In this document: positions 10,027-20,865 of the stretch, one piece after another
Layout: each line of letters starts with the position of its first letter
Numbering within the stretch: position 1 is the stretch's first letter
Notes under the pieces: model-generated
Told to the model about the DNA's origin: nothing
The model's database searches: none
Seen by the model: the letters and a program-made list of their open reading frames with translations, nothing else
Translations under genes and position numbers: made by a program
Assembly (NCBI GenBank): GCA_022577435.1
Contig: JAKOON010000007.1
Span: 9,866,926-9,930,925 of the forward strand
Length of the DNA: 64,000 nt
Direction: 5' to 3'
From: Embiotoca jacksoni
Taxonomy: Eukaryota > Chordata > Actinopteri > Embiotocidae

Positions 10027-12411
10027 CTCCAGAGGAGAGTCTGGTTCATCCAGGATGTTCTTCTCACTCTGTATCCGCTGCATCGTCGCTGTAGAACTGG
10101 GGTCCATTATCAGCACGTTCTGACTACCGGCTCTGCCGAACTTACAGTCACTCTTTCTGGAGTCTGTCGTCCTGCACACTTCGTAATTGTACACGTGTTG
10201 GAGAGTCCCTGTCCCCAAAGTGTCCGAGTAACGTGGTGGATAATATGGAATCACAGGGAGGCTGGAGTGATACATGATGCGAGATTGTCTCCATCTGTAG
10301 ATCTTCACTGATATAATAACCACTAAACACGTGATGAAGAGGAAGGAAACTACAGCCAGAGCCAGCACTAAATAAAAAGTCAGGTTGTCGTTGTACTCCT
10401 TGTCTTGTGTAAAGTCGGTGAACTCCGACAGCACTTCAGGGAAGCTGTCCGCCACCGCCACGTTAACAATGACTGTAACTGAACGAGAGGGCTGCCCGTT
10501 GTCCTCCACTATGACGGTCAGTCTTTGTTTCACAGCATCTTTATCAGTGACTTGGCGGATAGTTCTGATTTCTCCATTCTGTAAGCCCACTTCAAACAGC
10601 GCCCTGTCTGTGGCTTTCTGCAGTTTATAGGAGAGCCAGGCATTCTGTCCAGAGTCCACATCAACAGCCACCACTTTAGTCACCAGATAGCCCACATCTG
10701 CTGAACGAGGCACCATTTCAGCCACCACAGAGCCGCCAGTCTGGACCGGATACAGAACCTGAGGGGGGTTGTCGTTCTGGTCCTGGATCAGTATTTTCAC
10801 AGTCACGTTGCTACTGAGTGGAGGAGAGCCTCCATCCTGCGCTTTGACGCGGAACTGGAAATCTTTGATCTGCTCGTAGTCAAAAGAGCGAACTGCATGG
10901 ATGACTCCACTATCAGCACTAACGGACACATATGAGGAGACTGGTACTCCGTTAACAGAGGAGTCCTCCAGTATGTAAGAAACACGCGCATTCTGGTTCC
11001 AGTCAGCGTCTCTGGCTTTCACTGTGAATATAGAGAGGCCTGGTGTGTTGTTTTCTACAATGTAGGCCTCATATGAGCTCCTCTCAAAGACAGGCGCATT
11101 GTCATTCACATCGGAGATCTGTAAGGTGAGAGTGACGCTGCTGGAGAGGGAGGGTACTCCCTCATCAGAGCAGGTTACTGTGATATTATACTCAGAGGCT
11201 GTCTCTCTGTCTAATTCACTGTCTGTCACTAAACTATAGAAATTATTTGATGTCGACATTATAGTCAAAGGTGTGTTATCGTTGATAAAACAGTGAACTT
11301 TACCATTTTCATTTGAATCTGGATCTTGAACGTTCATCATCGCTACAACAGTGTTTGATTTAGAATGTTCAGATATTGTGTTCGATTTCGACATGATATT
11401 AATCGTTGGTTTGTTGTCGTTCATATCCACCACTTCAACAATTACTTTACATGAATCTGTAAGTCCACCATCATCACTTGCACGTATGTTAACGCGGTAA
11501 TTACGTGCAGTTTCATAATCAATGTTTCCAATTAATCTGATTTCCCCGGTGTCTTCGTTTATCTGAAATAGTGCATGGGCTTGATCTAAACTGTTCGTAA
11601 TTGAGTACTTTATTCCACCGTTTGTTCCATAATCTGCATCTGAGGCACTAACGCTGGTGATAACCGTCCCTTCTGGGGCATTTTCAAACACAGTCGCTGT
11701 GTAAGTGGACTGTGTAAAAACTGGCGCATTATCATTGACATCTAACACCGTGATGGAAATCCGTATCGTTCCTGACATTTGTGGGTCTCCTCCATCAAAG
11801 GCTGTTAAAACTAAAGCTATAAACTCTTCATTTTCTCTGTCAAGAGGCTTCTGTAAAACCAATTCAGTTTTATCTGTTCCATCAACCTGACTGTCCCGTT
11901 TAAGTATAAAATTATCCGTAGGTTTGAGCTCGTATTTTTGAAGACCATTTTTGCCGACATCAAGATCTATTGCTCCATCTAATACAAATTTGCCTCCGAT
12001 TACAGCGGATTCGCTGATTTTAAAACTGACTTCGTTCTTTTCAAAGGTGGGAGGATTGTCATTTATATCTGTAATCTCGACTGTGATACTGTAAAACTCC
12101 ATAGGGTTCTCCAAAATGATCTGAAAATGTAAAGCACAAGGCGTCGTCTGCCTGCAAATCGCTTCTCTGTCTATTCTGTCTTTGATGAGAAGGACTCCGC
12201 GTTCTCTATTTAGCTCGATGTACCCCGCACTGTCTCCTGTATAGACGCGAGCTCTACCAGATTTCAAACGCTTTATGTCTAAACCCAAATCCTGAGCAAT
12301 ATTACCGACTAAGGACCCACTCGGCATTTCCTCAGGGATGGAGTAGCTGACTTGGCCAAGCACTGAACGGACATAAAGGACCAGGGAAAACAACAGTACT
12401 TGCCGTCTCAT
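10027..12411 (-). CDS. pcdhg: Clustered protocadherin gamma-type variable exon V4
   Basis: V4 encodes 795 residues. I start at the ATG at 12411 (MRRQVLLFSL...; signal peptide 1-19), which has the shared AACAATGA context. The frame is open 22 codons further upstream but only to a GTG, and that stretch is leader. EC1 has CRQTTPC. The linkers are DINDN, DVNDN, DMNDN, DVNDN and DQNDN. EC2 carries a distinctive KRDSQVDGTDKTELVLQ and EC3 a GGIKYSITNSLDQAHALF stretch, so recognition domains differ clearly from V3. The 3' end is near-identical to V3, including the donor and about 700 bp of intron beyond it, because the tandem duplication boundary lies inside these homogenised 3' ends. Confidence 0.93.
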
Positions 12412-12659
12412 TGTTCTGTTCGATATTTTCCTCGGGAAAGTAAGACGAATAATATTCCACAATGACCGAATATCCACTACAATTTATGAAAAGCAGGCAT
12501 CACTCCATAACCGTCCACATCGGTCAAAAAAACAAGTATTTCAGCACTGTCGTCGTTTAAGTGTACGCCGCGGTTTGGACACAGTAACTGTCTTTCTCTC
12601 TATGATATCATCATCGCGGGGGAGGTTTCTCTTTAAACCTGCCATTAAACATCAGCACA

Positions 12660-12677
12660 CTGGCCAACAGCGGCCCT
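12660..12677 (-). promoter_or_regulatory. CSE-like promoter element of V4
   Basis: The minus strand reads AGGGCCGCTGTTGGCCAG, 249 bp upstream of the V4 ATG. Confidence 0.85.
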
Positions 12678-13155
12678 AAGAGTACAAAGTAATGAACTAC
12701 AGTTACTGCACAAGGAATTTATTATGTACACGAGGAGATACTCGTTTACAAGTATTAGGAGAAAACAACCAATCAAATAGTTGATAGAACACCTGAGAAC
12801 TAGATAATAGAGAACTCAACTAACTATGTTTCAAAATGTTACAGATCCATTCCCTGACACCGTAAAAAGGAACTACCAAGTAATTTTCATATATTGAAAA
12901 TATTCATTCAAATATCATAATGCCACTCATGAACATAAAAAAAATAATCGTGTTGACCCGAGTATGTTATTTAAAAGTTTGGACAGAGAGAAGGACAGAA
13001 TGAAAGAAAGATTACTTTTAGGCTTTTGTTACTCAAAACACTGTATATGAGGTTACAATCTATCAATCCATGCTTGCACACCGAAACGCAGACACCATTA
13101 GTTGAAGCATTAAATGACTCAAAACAAGGGGGAAGATTTCCAGGGCAATCCTAGT

Positions 13156-13176
13156 GCCGCTGTCCATGGTGCTGAA
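13156..13176 (-). promoter_or_regulatory. RE1/NRSE, predicted REST binding site after V5
   Basis: The minus strand has TTCAGCACC, AT, then GGACAGCGGC, matching all fixed RE1 positions. It is 95 bp past the V5 donor. Confidence 0.88.
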
Positions 13177-13271
13177 TGTAGACTATTGATAATTGGTCCC
13201 TTGTAAAAAGTGCATTAGTTAAAGAGAAAATGTATACATTTCACAACTAAATTGAACCCCAAATAACTAAC

Positions 13272-15656
13272 CTCCAGAGGAGAGTCTGGTTCGTCCAGGA
13301 TGCTCTTCTCATTCTGTATCCGCTGCATCGTCGCTGTAGAACTGGGGTCCATTATCAGCACGTTCTGACTACCGGCTCTGCCGAACTTACAGTCACTCTT
13401 TCTGGAGTCAGTCGTCCTGCACACCTCGTAATTGTACACGTGTTGGAGAGTTCCTGTCCCCAAAGTGTCCGAGTAACGTGGTGGATAATATGGAATCACA
13501 GGGAGGTTGGAGTGATACATGATGCGAGACTGTCTCCATCTGTAGATCTTCACTGATATAATAACCACCAAACATGTGATGAAGAGGAAGGAAACTACAG
13601 CCAGAGCCAGCACTAAGTAAAAAGTCAGGTTATCGTTGTATTCCTTGTCTTGTGTAAAGTCGGTGAACTCCGACAGCACTTCAGGGAAGCTGTCCGCCAC
13701 CGCCACGTTAACAATGACTGTAGCTGAACGAGAGGGCTGCCCGTTGTCCTCCACTATAACGGTCAGTCTTTGTTTCACAGCATCTTTATCAGTGACTTGG
13801 CGGATAGTTCTGATTTCTCCATTCTGTAAGCCCACTTCAAACAACGCCCTGTCTGTGGCTTTCTGCAGTTTATAGGAGAGCCAGGCATTCTGTCCAGAGT
13901 CCACATCAACAGCCACCACTTTAGTCACCAGATAGCCCACATCTGCTGAACGAGGCACCATTTCAGCCACCACAGAGCCACCAGTCTGGACCGGGTACAG
14001 AACCTGAGGGGGGTTGTCGTTCTGGTCCCGGATCAGGATTTTCACAGTCACGTTGCTACTGAGTGGAGGAGAGCCTCCATCCTGTGCTTTGACACGGAAC
14101 TGGAAATCTTTGATCTGCTCGTAGTCAAAAGAGCGAACTGCATGGATGACTCCACTATCAGCACTAACGGACACATATGAGGAGACTGGCACTCCGTTAA
14201 CAGAGGAGTCCTCCAGTATGTAAGAAACACGCGCATTCTGGTTCCAGTCAGCGTCTCTGGCTTTCACTGTGAATATAGAGAGGCCTGGTGTGTTGTTTTC
14301 TACAATATAGGCCTCATATGAGCTCCTCTCAAAGACAGGCGCGTTGTCATTCACATCGGAGATCTGTAAGGTGAGAGTGACGCTGCTGGAGAGGGAGGGT
14401 ACTCCCTCATCAGAGCAGGTCACTGTGATATTATACTGAGAGGAGATTTCTCTGTCTAAAGCGACTTCCGTAACGAAAGTATAAAATCCATTTAACGTAG
14501 TTTGTATTTTGAAGGGAATATTATCGTCTATTTTACATTCAACCTTCCCGTTGTTCTCTGAATCTGGATCGTTTATGCTTAACATACTAATAACAGTGTT
14601 TATTGGTGCGTCCTCTGATATAAACTCAGATTTAGAAACAATGTTGATGAGAGGATTATTGTCATTTATATCAATAACTTCAACTATTACTTTAGTTGAA
14701 TCAGACAGCCCACCGCTGTCTACAACCTCAATATCCATTTGGTAAGTGTTTGCCTTTTCATAATCTATTTCACCGACCAAGATTATTTCCCCAGTTTTAG
14801 GATTGATATCAAACAGTTCAGATAAAAGACGTTTGCTGGTAGATATCAGATATGATACTTCACTGTTTGAGCCCACGTCTTTGTCAGATGCACTTACAGT
14901 AGTTACACTGGTGCCCTTGGGAGAATTTTCCTGTATTTTTGCTCGATACAAAGATTTGGCAAATGTCGGTGCGTTGTCATTCACATCCAATACATTGACA
15001 AATATCTGCATTGTCCCGGACATCTGCGGCTCTCCACCATCTATAGCGGTTAACGACAGCGACATGTACTCCTTTTTCTCTCGATCTAGAGGCTTCTGCA
15101 GGACCATCTCTACCTTTTTACTTCCATCTGCCTGATTTTCTAGTTTTAATACAAAGTGATCAGTTGGAGTAAGTGAATATTTTTGTAACCCATTCATCCC
15201 TATGTCGGAATCCATTGCTTTCTCTAAATTGAATTTCGATCCTAGCACAGCGGACTCGCTAATTTCAAAGCGTTTCTCTGCATTTGTAAAACTGGGTGTA
15301 TTGTCGTTTATATCGGTAACCTCCACTGTTACACGAAACAATTCCATTGGATTTTCCAGAATTAACTGGAAATGTAAAGCACAAGGCGTCGTGTCTCCAC
15401 ACAAAGCCTCCCTGTCTATCCTCTCCTGGACAAGGAGGACTCCCCTTTCTTTATTCAGCCCGATGTATTCTACACTGCCTCCTGTGTAGACACGACCTTT
15501 ACCTGATTTTAGTCTTCTGAGATCTAAACCTAAATCATGCGCTATGTTTCCAACCATAGAGCCTTTGGCCATTTCTTCGGGAATGGAGTAGCTGACCTGA
15601 CCGAGCGCGTAGCTGAGACAGAGGACCGGGAGAAAAAACAGTACTTGCCGTTTCAT
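13272..15656 (-). CDS. pcdhg: Clustered protocadherin gamma-type variable exon V5
   Basis: V5 encodes 795 residues, and I used it to index domains. Signal peptide 1-19; EC1 20-119 (Cys86 and Cys92 in CGDTTPC; DINDN 115-119); EC2 to 228 (DVNDN); EC3 to 333 (DINDN); EC4 to 438 (DVNDN); EC5 to 548 (DQNDN); EC6 to about 672; membrane helix about 677-702; cytoplasmic 703-795. EC3 and early EC4 resemble V2/V3 (NPKTGEI, NGFYTFVTEVALDRE), yet EC1 is its own (SVEYIGLN). The homogenised part starts near residue 408. The last residues are QNEKSILDEPDSPLE; the QNEK form is shared only with V7. Confidence 0.93.
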
Positions 15657-15910
15657 TGTTCTGTTCGAACTCGTTTCCTTTTCTGCACCACTAAAAAAGA
15701 AGCATCCCTGATCCAGAAAGTGTGAAGGAAAATAAAAAAAAAATTAAAATCGTTTGCAATCCGAGTATATGAAATATGTGTATTCCCTGGTATGGTTTCT
15801 TGCTTTGCTCCTCACGAACGCGGACTGTCTTTCTCCGATTATGTCTATCATATCGGCAGAAGGGGCAGGACACGGAGAGACAAAAACAACACCCAGTAAA
15901 TTGCTACACG

Positions 15911-15928
15911 CTTGCCAACAGCGACCCT
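15911..15928 (-). promoter_or_regulatory. CSE-like promoter element of V5, variant
   Basis: The minus strand reads AGGGTCGCTGTTGGCAAG, 255 bp upstream of the V5 ATG. It is the only element here with TCGCTG in place of CCGCTG or ACGCTG. Confidence 0.75.
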
Positions 15929-16356
15929 TTGAGTTGAAAATACAAATTACAAAAATTAATATCGAAGAGAAAAAACGACAGTGTAAAGTCACAACGATAA
16001 AGCTGAACTAGAAACCAGAGTAAATTTGGCCATTTCAGCATATTTATATGACCCAAAGGATAGTTTTTGTTTATATGTTCAGGTGGTTTAGTAACAATTT
16101 AAATACTGCAAGTACAAAATAAATGTTTTGGCTGGACAGATAGGGCAAACCCATGACACCCGAATGTCTGCACTGAGGTGAGCGAGTGAATGAGACCTTC
16201 ATTGGTCTGTAATGTCACGTGACAATTTAAAAGCCCCCTAAAATTACAGTCCAGACATATACTAGGCCTTGACTTACACCGTTACAATTATGGAGACTAA
16301 AATAAAAACACAGCACGCCGGTTTAATAGTACATACTGGAGTTAGTGTTGCTAAGT

Positions 16357-16377
16357 GTTGCTGTCCATGGTGCTGAA
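16357..16377 (-). promoter_or_regulatory. RE1/NRSE, predicted REST binding site after V6
   Basis: The minus strand has TTCAGCACC, AT, then GGACAGCAAC, a full canonical match. It lies 154 bp past the V6 donor, exactly the distance seen after V12 and V14. Confidence 0.88.
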
Positions 16378-16531
16378 TGGGTGAGTTGAAGTGTTACCGA
16401 CAAACTGCCCAGACATGTAAATGTTGTCTTTTTGGAGCCCCACTGAAAGCTACAACGAATAAAATGATTGCTGCAGTACATGGTCTTGATTTATATACAA
16501 ATGAAAAAAGTGAATAAGACATTTTTCTAAC

Positions 16532-18916
16532 CTCTAAAGGGGAGTCTGGTTCATCCAGGATGCTCTTCTCACTCTGTATCCGCTGCATCGTCGCTGTAGA
16601 ACTGGGGTCCATTATCAGCACGTTCTGACTACCGGCTCTGCCGAACTTACAGTCACTCTTTCTGGAGTCTGTCGTCCTGCACACTTCGTAATTGTACACG
16701 TGTTGGAGAGTCCCTGTCCCCAAAGTGTCTGAGTAACGTGGTGGATAATATGGAATCACAGGGAGGTTGGAGTGATACATGACACGAGACTGTCTCCATC
16801 TGTAGATCTTCACTGATATAATAACCACCAAACACGTGATGAAGAGGAAGGAAACTACAGCCAGAGCCAGAACTAAGTAAAAAGTCAGGTTGTCGTTGTA
16901 TTCCTTGTCCTGTGTAAAGTCAGTGAACTCCGACAGCACTTCAGGGAAGCTGTCCGCCACCGCCACGTTAACAATGACTGTAGCTGAACGAGAGGGCTGC
17001 CCGTTGTCCTCCACTATAACGGTCAGTCTTTGTTTCACAGCATCTTTATCAGTGACTTGGCGGATAGTTCTGATTTCTCCATTCTGTAAGCCCACTTCAA
17101 ACAGCGCCCTGTCTGTGGCTTTCTGCAGTTTATAGGAGAGCCAGGCATTCTGTCCAGAGTCCACATCAACAGCCACCACTTTAGTCACCAGATAGCCCAC
17201 ATCTGCTGAACGAGGCACCATTTCAGCCACCACAGAGCCACCAGTCTGGACCGGGTACAGAACCTGAGGGGGGTTGTCGTTCTGGTCCCGGATCAGGATT
17301 TTCACAGTCACGTTGCTACTGAGTGGAGGAGAGCCTCCATCCTGCGCTTTGACGCGGAACTGGAAATCTTTGATCTGCTCGTAGTCAAAAGAGCGAACTG
17401 CATGGATGACTCCACTATCAGCACTAACGGACACATATGAGGAGACTGGCACTCCGTTAACAGAGGAGTCCTCCAGTATGTAAGAAACACGCGCATTCTG
17501 GTTCCAGTCAGCGTCTCTGGCTTTCACTGTGAATATAGAGAGGCCTGGTGTGTTGTTTTCTACAATGTAGGCCTCATATGAGCTCCTCTCAAAGACAGGC
17601 GCGTTGTCATTCACATCAGAGATCTGTAAGGTGAGAGTGATGCTGCTGGAGAGGGAGGGTACTCCTTCATCAGAGCAGGTCACTGTGATATTATACTCGG
17701 AGGAGATCTCTCTGTCTATATCACTGTCTGTCACGAGGCTAAAGAATTTTTTTGACGTTGTTTTCATGAGAAATGGCATGTGTTCTTCCATGTTACATGT
17801 GACTTTGCCATTTTCTCCAGAGTCGGGATCTTGAACATTAAATATAGTAACTACAGTTCCTGGCTTAGAATTTTCAGATATTGAATTTGTTTTAGACATG
17901 ATATTAATAGATGGATGATTATCATTCGTATCGGTCACCTCAACAATAATCTTACACGAATCTGTCAGTCCTCCATCATCACTAGCTTGGACATGTATTT
18001 CATAAAGCTGTGCCTTTTCATAATCCAGATTTCCATTTAAGGAAACGACACCGCTTTCTTCGGCGATTTTGAAAATAACGGGGACATCATCTAAAGTGTT
18101 TGTTATCGAATACAACACTTTTCCATTGGAACCTTCATCTGCATCTGTAGCACTAACAGTGCTCAAAATCGTATCTTTTGGAGCTGTCTCCATTACAGTA
18201 ACCTTATAGACTTCTTGCGTAAATACTGGGGCATTGTCATTTACGTCAAGCACTGAAATTTCTACTCGCATTGTTCCGGACAGCTGCGGATCACCACCAT
18301 CACTAGCTGTGAGAGTTAAAGAGAGGTGCTCTTGCGCCTCTCTGTCTAGATGTTTTTGCAAAACCATCTCCACCTTTTTACTCCCATCTTGCTGATTGTG
18401 GAGTTTTAGATGAAAGTTGTCTGTAGGTTTTAGCGAATAACTCTGCAATCCGTTCACACCGACATCGAGATCCATAGCTCTCTCGAGCACAAATTTTGCT
18501 CCGATCACAGCCGACTCACTAATCCTGAATTTCATCTCTTCCTTTTTGAAGCTGGGTGCATTATCATTAATGTCATTAATTTCGACTGTAACTGTATAAA
18601 ATTCAATCGGGTCTTCCAGTGTAATTTGAAGATGTAAAGCGCAAGGTGTTGTCTGTCCGCAGAGCGCCTCTCTGTCGATTCTCTCTTTGACCAGCAGGAC
18701 TCCTCTGTCTTTATTCAGCTCGATGTAGTCTGCATTGTCTTCTGTATATATACGAGCTTTACCTGACTTAAGTCTTTTCACGTTTATCCCTAAATCCTGC
18801 GCTATATTACCAACTAGCGAGCCTTTTGACATTTCTTCGGGAATGGAGTAGGCGACCTGCCCGTACACTGAGCTGAAGGATAACATCGAGATGAACAACA
18901 GTACTTGCCATCTCAT
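16532..18916 (-). CDS. pcdhg: Clustered protocadherin gamma-type variable exon V6
   Basis: V6 encodes 795 residues from the ATG at 18916 (MRWQVLLFIS..., signal peptide 1-19, then GQVAYSIPEEM). An in-frame ATG five codons upstream (18931) is possible but lacks the shared context. EC1 has CGQTTPC. The linkers are DINDN, DVNDN, DTNDN, DVNDN and DQNDN. EC3 is distinctive (METAPKDTILSTV, DDVPVIFKIAEESG), and EC4 has a TSKKFFSLV stretch. The codon before the final Glu uses CTTTAGAGG on the minus strand, a small departure from CCTCTAGAGG elsewhere. The frame stays open 45 codons past the donor; this tail is intronic and shared with V12 and V14 because the flank is duplicated. Confidence 0.92.
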
Positions 18917-19158
18917 TGTTCTGTCCGACATTTTTTCTTCGCCAAATACTGGAAGTATAAAAAAACGTTATAATCCAAAGCGTCAAGTATCCTTTACTAC
19001 GAAGTATTCCAGACGAAAATTGATTTTCTTCGTGTTTTCTCAGCCCAAAATAAACGAATCGCAGTACGGATATCTCCGGCTTCTGTAAAGACGCTTGTGT
19101 GCTGTATGTGTGTCTCTTTCTCTATTTAATGCATCAAATGAAGGGGGAATGCTCTACA

Positions 19159-19176
19159 TTAGTCAATAGCGGCCCT
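19159..19176 (-). promoter_or_regulatory. CSE-like promoter element of V6
   Basis: The minus strand reads AGGGCCGCTATTGACTAA, 243 bp upstream of the V6 ATG. The core is CGCTAT where most elements have CGCTGT. Confidence 0.75.
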
Positions 19177-19549
19177 GAGAGTTCAAAAACGTGCACTGCA
19201 GGCGACGCCAATGGGAGGATCAGTATGTAGAAATAATTAACACTTACAGACATTACAAACGGAAAGATCTCACCACATTATGTGATTCCCGAGCAATGAC
19301 TTACATTCCAGCAGAAATGACTTAATATGTAACTCTTCAATTAAAAGGACAGTTCAGTGACAATGACATTATATAGAAATACATTTCGTTCTTAACTGTT
19401 GGGGTTAGTATATCGTTTCCTCATTTAACTCTGCAAGTTTTGGGTGCTATGCATGAAAAGTCTTGTTGAGTTAATAACACTTTAATTTTGAAAGGTTATC
19501 TTAGAAATTAATGCCAACTTAAAAGTCAATTTTAAACAAAGGCAGAGAT

Positions 19550-19569
19550 AAAAAAAAAAAAAAAAAAAA
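19550..19569. repeat. Poly(A) run
   Basis: About 20 consecutive A lie on the plus strand. There is no adjacent open frame or target-site duplication I can recognise, so it is not called a retrocopy. Confidence 0.8.
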
Positions 19570-20115
19570 TATCGGCTGAAGTGATTATTATCTTAAAAGT
19601 GATGAGCAACAAAAAGGCACCATGCTTGCACCTTGGTAAAAAACATGTTCTGAAATACATAACCTTCTATTATGCATAGACTAACCACTTGGGAGAAACA
19701 CCCTGCAAGCTGTGCATCAGCATGTCGTAAAACCTTTTTCTGCAGCAATGAACAGCACCAAGCTGATATATCAAACACCTACAAATTTTATCTTACCATA
19801 AGGTCAATTAAAATATGACAACATAAAAGAGGGAACACCCTCACTGACTGCTTCTAAAGGGTTTATTTCTGACTCTTACAACGTCACATCAGCTGACAAA
19901 CTATATGTCTTGTCGTATACCAAGTCTTTTGCAGCAAAACACAGGTATGTCCTTGTAATGTGCCATGCGATTCTAAGGCCATGAAAGAATAAAACAACTC
20001 CAGAAAGACTGAAAATATACATTCACAGTAAAGGGAGACTGTAACTAAGTGTAGTGAAATGATTTTGATTCACCTGTTACCCATGTGTGCCTTTTGCAGA
20101 GTCCCTGTCTGGACA

Positions 20116-20141
20116 GTGCTGTCTGTAGTACTAGTGCTGAA
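20116..20141 (-). promoter_or_regulatory. Stretched (non-canonical) RE1 after V7
   Basis: The minus strand has TTCAGCACT and, 8 bases later, AGACAGCAC. Canonical RE1 has 2 bases between halves; REST is also known to bind sites with about 7-10. Each half has one mismatch. It lies 724 bp past the V7 donor. Confidence 0.5.
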
Positions 20142-20865
20142 TGCACAAAACTATTAAACAATGAGCCGGACCCATAAACTTAAATGTCAGAATATTGCAG
20201 TTACGAATAAATATAACATGGTTGCCTTTGTTTGAATACTCATGATACACACTTAGTGGGGAAGTTATTGTGGGAAGTGCACAATTAAACACAGGTATGC
20301 TCTGAAAAAATACATATTAAAATCCAGCATGGGATGGAAATAGCTGGTGAGGGACTACAAAATAGAAACAGCTCCTAAATTAATGAAGTCAATCAATCAC
20401 TTTACCAAAAGTTAAAACTCAGAAGTAATTTCACAAACTGAATGCTCTAGAAGAACGGTGATGATCTTTATTTGCTTTAGACTACTTGAACAAAAGACCA
20501 CTTGCTAATGTGGGTTAAGTTTTCTGCATAGCCTAAAAATTACAGATGCCAACACACTCTTAAGATGAACTTGCATGAGATGATATTTTTCTTAGATTAC
20601 CTTATCTAAGACTCAAAAGTTGCCAAAAGTGGACCAGCAATGGACCAGAAGCGACTGTAGCTTCTAAGAATCCGAGCAACCTTACAGCTGGTTTTGAGAA
20701 CTGAGTTTGAGGTTAATATTTACCGGTCAACTAAAACATTAATGGGGGTGTTAACCCTGCTATAAATACAGTTTTACAAACACTTTAAATCCCTAATTTA
20801 TATCCAACGTATAATCATTCATCTAAATTTTCCTTTAAATAAAACACTGTGACTCAATGACGAAC

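Larger units (their letters stand above)
12412..13271. other. Spacer between V5 and V4
   Basis: It holds the V4 leader, a CTCCC block (about 12619-12626), a CSE (12660-12677) and a perfect RE1 after V5 (13156-13176). I see nothing else in the 480 bp between them. Confidence 0.6.
15657..16531. other. Spacer between V6 and V5
   Basis: It holds the V5 leader, a CSE variant (15911-15928) and a perfect RE1 (16357-16377). The segment from about 16205 to 16531 recurs, diverged, after V12 (38185-38530) and V14 (45780-46126), although these lie more than 20 kb apart. Confidence 0.7.
18917..20865. other. Long spacer between V7 and V6
   Basis: This 1.95-kb spacer holds the V6 leader, a CSE (19159-19176), a poly(A) run (19550-19569) and a stretched RE1 (20116-20141). 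The short frames in it have no supporting features. I recognise no mobile element. Confidence 0.55.

Noticed and set aside
19550..19569. Poly(A) run as the tail of a processed gene copy
   Set aside because: There is no adjacent coding similarity or visible target duplication.
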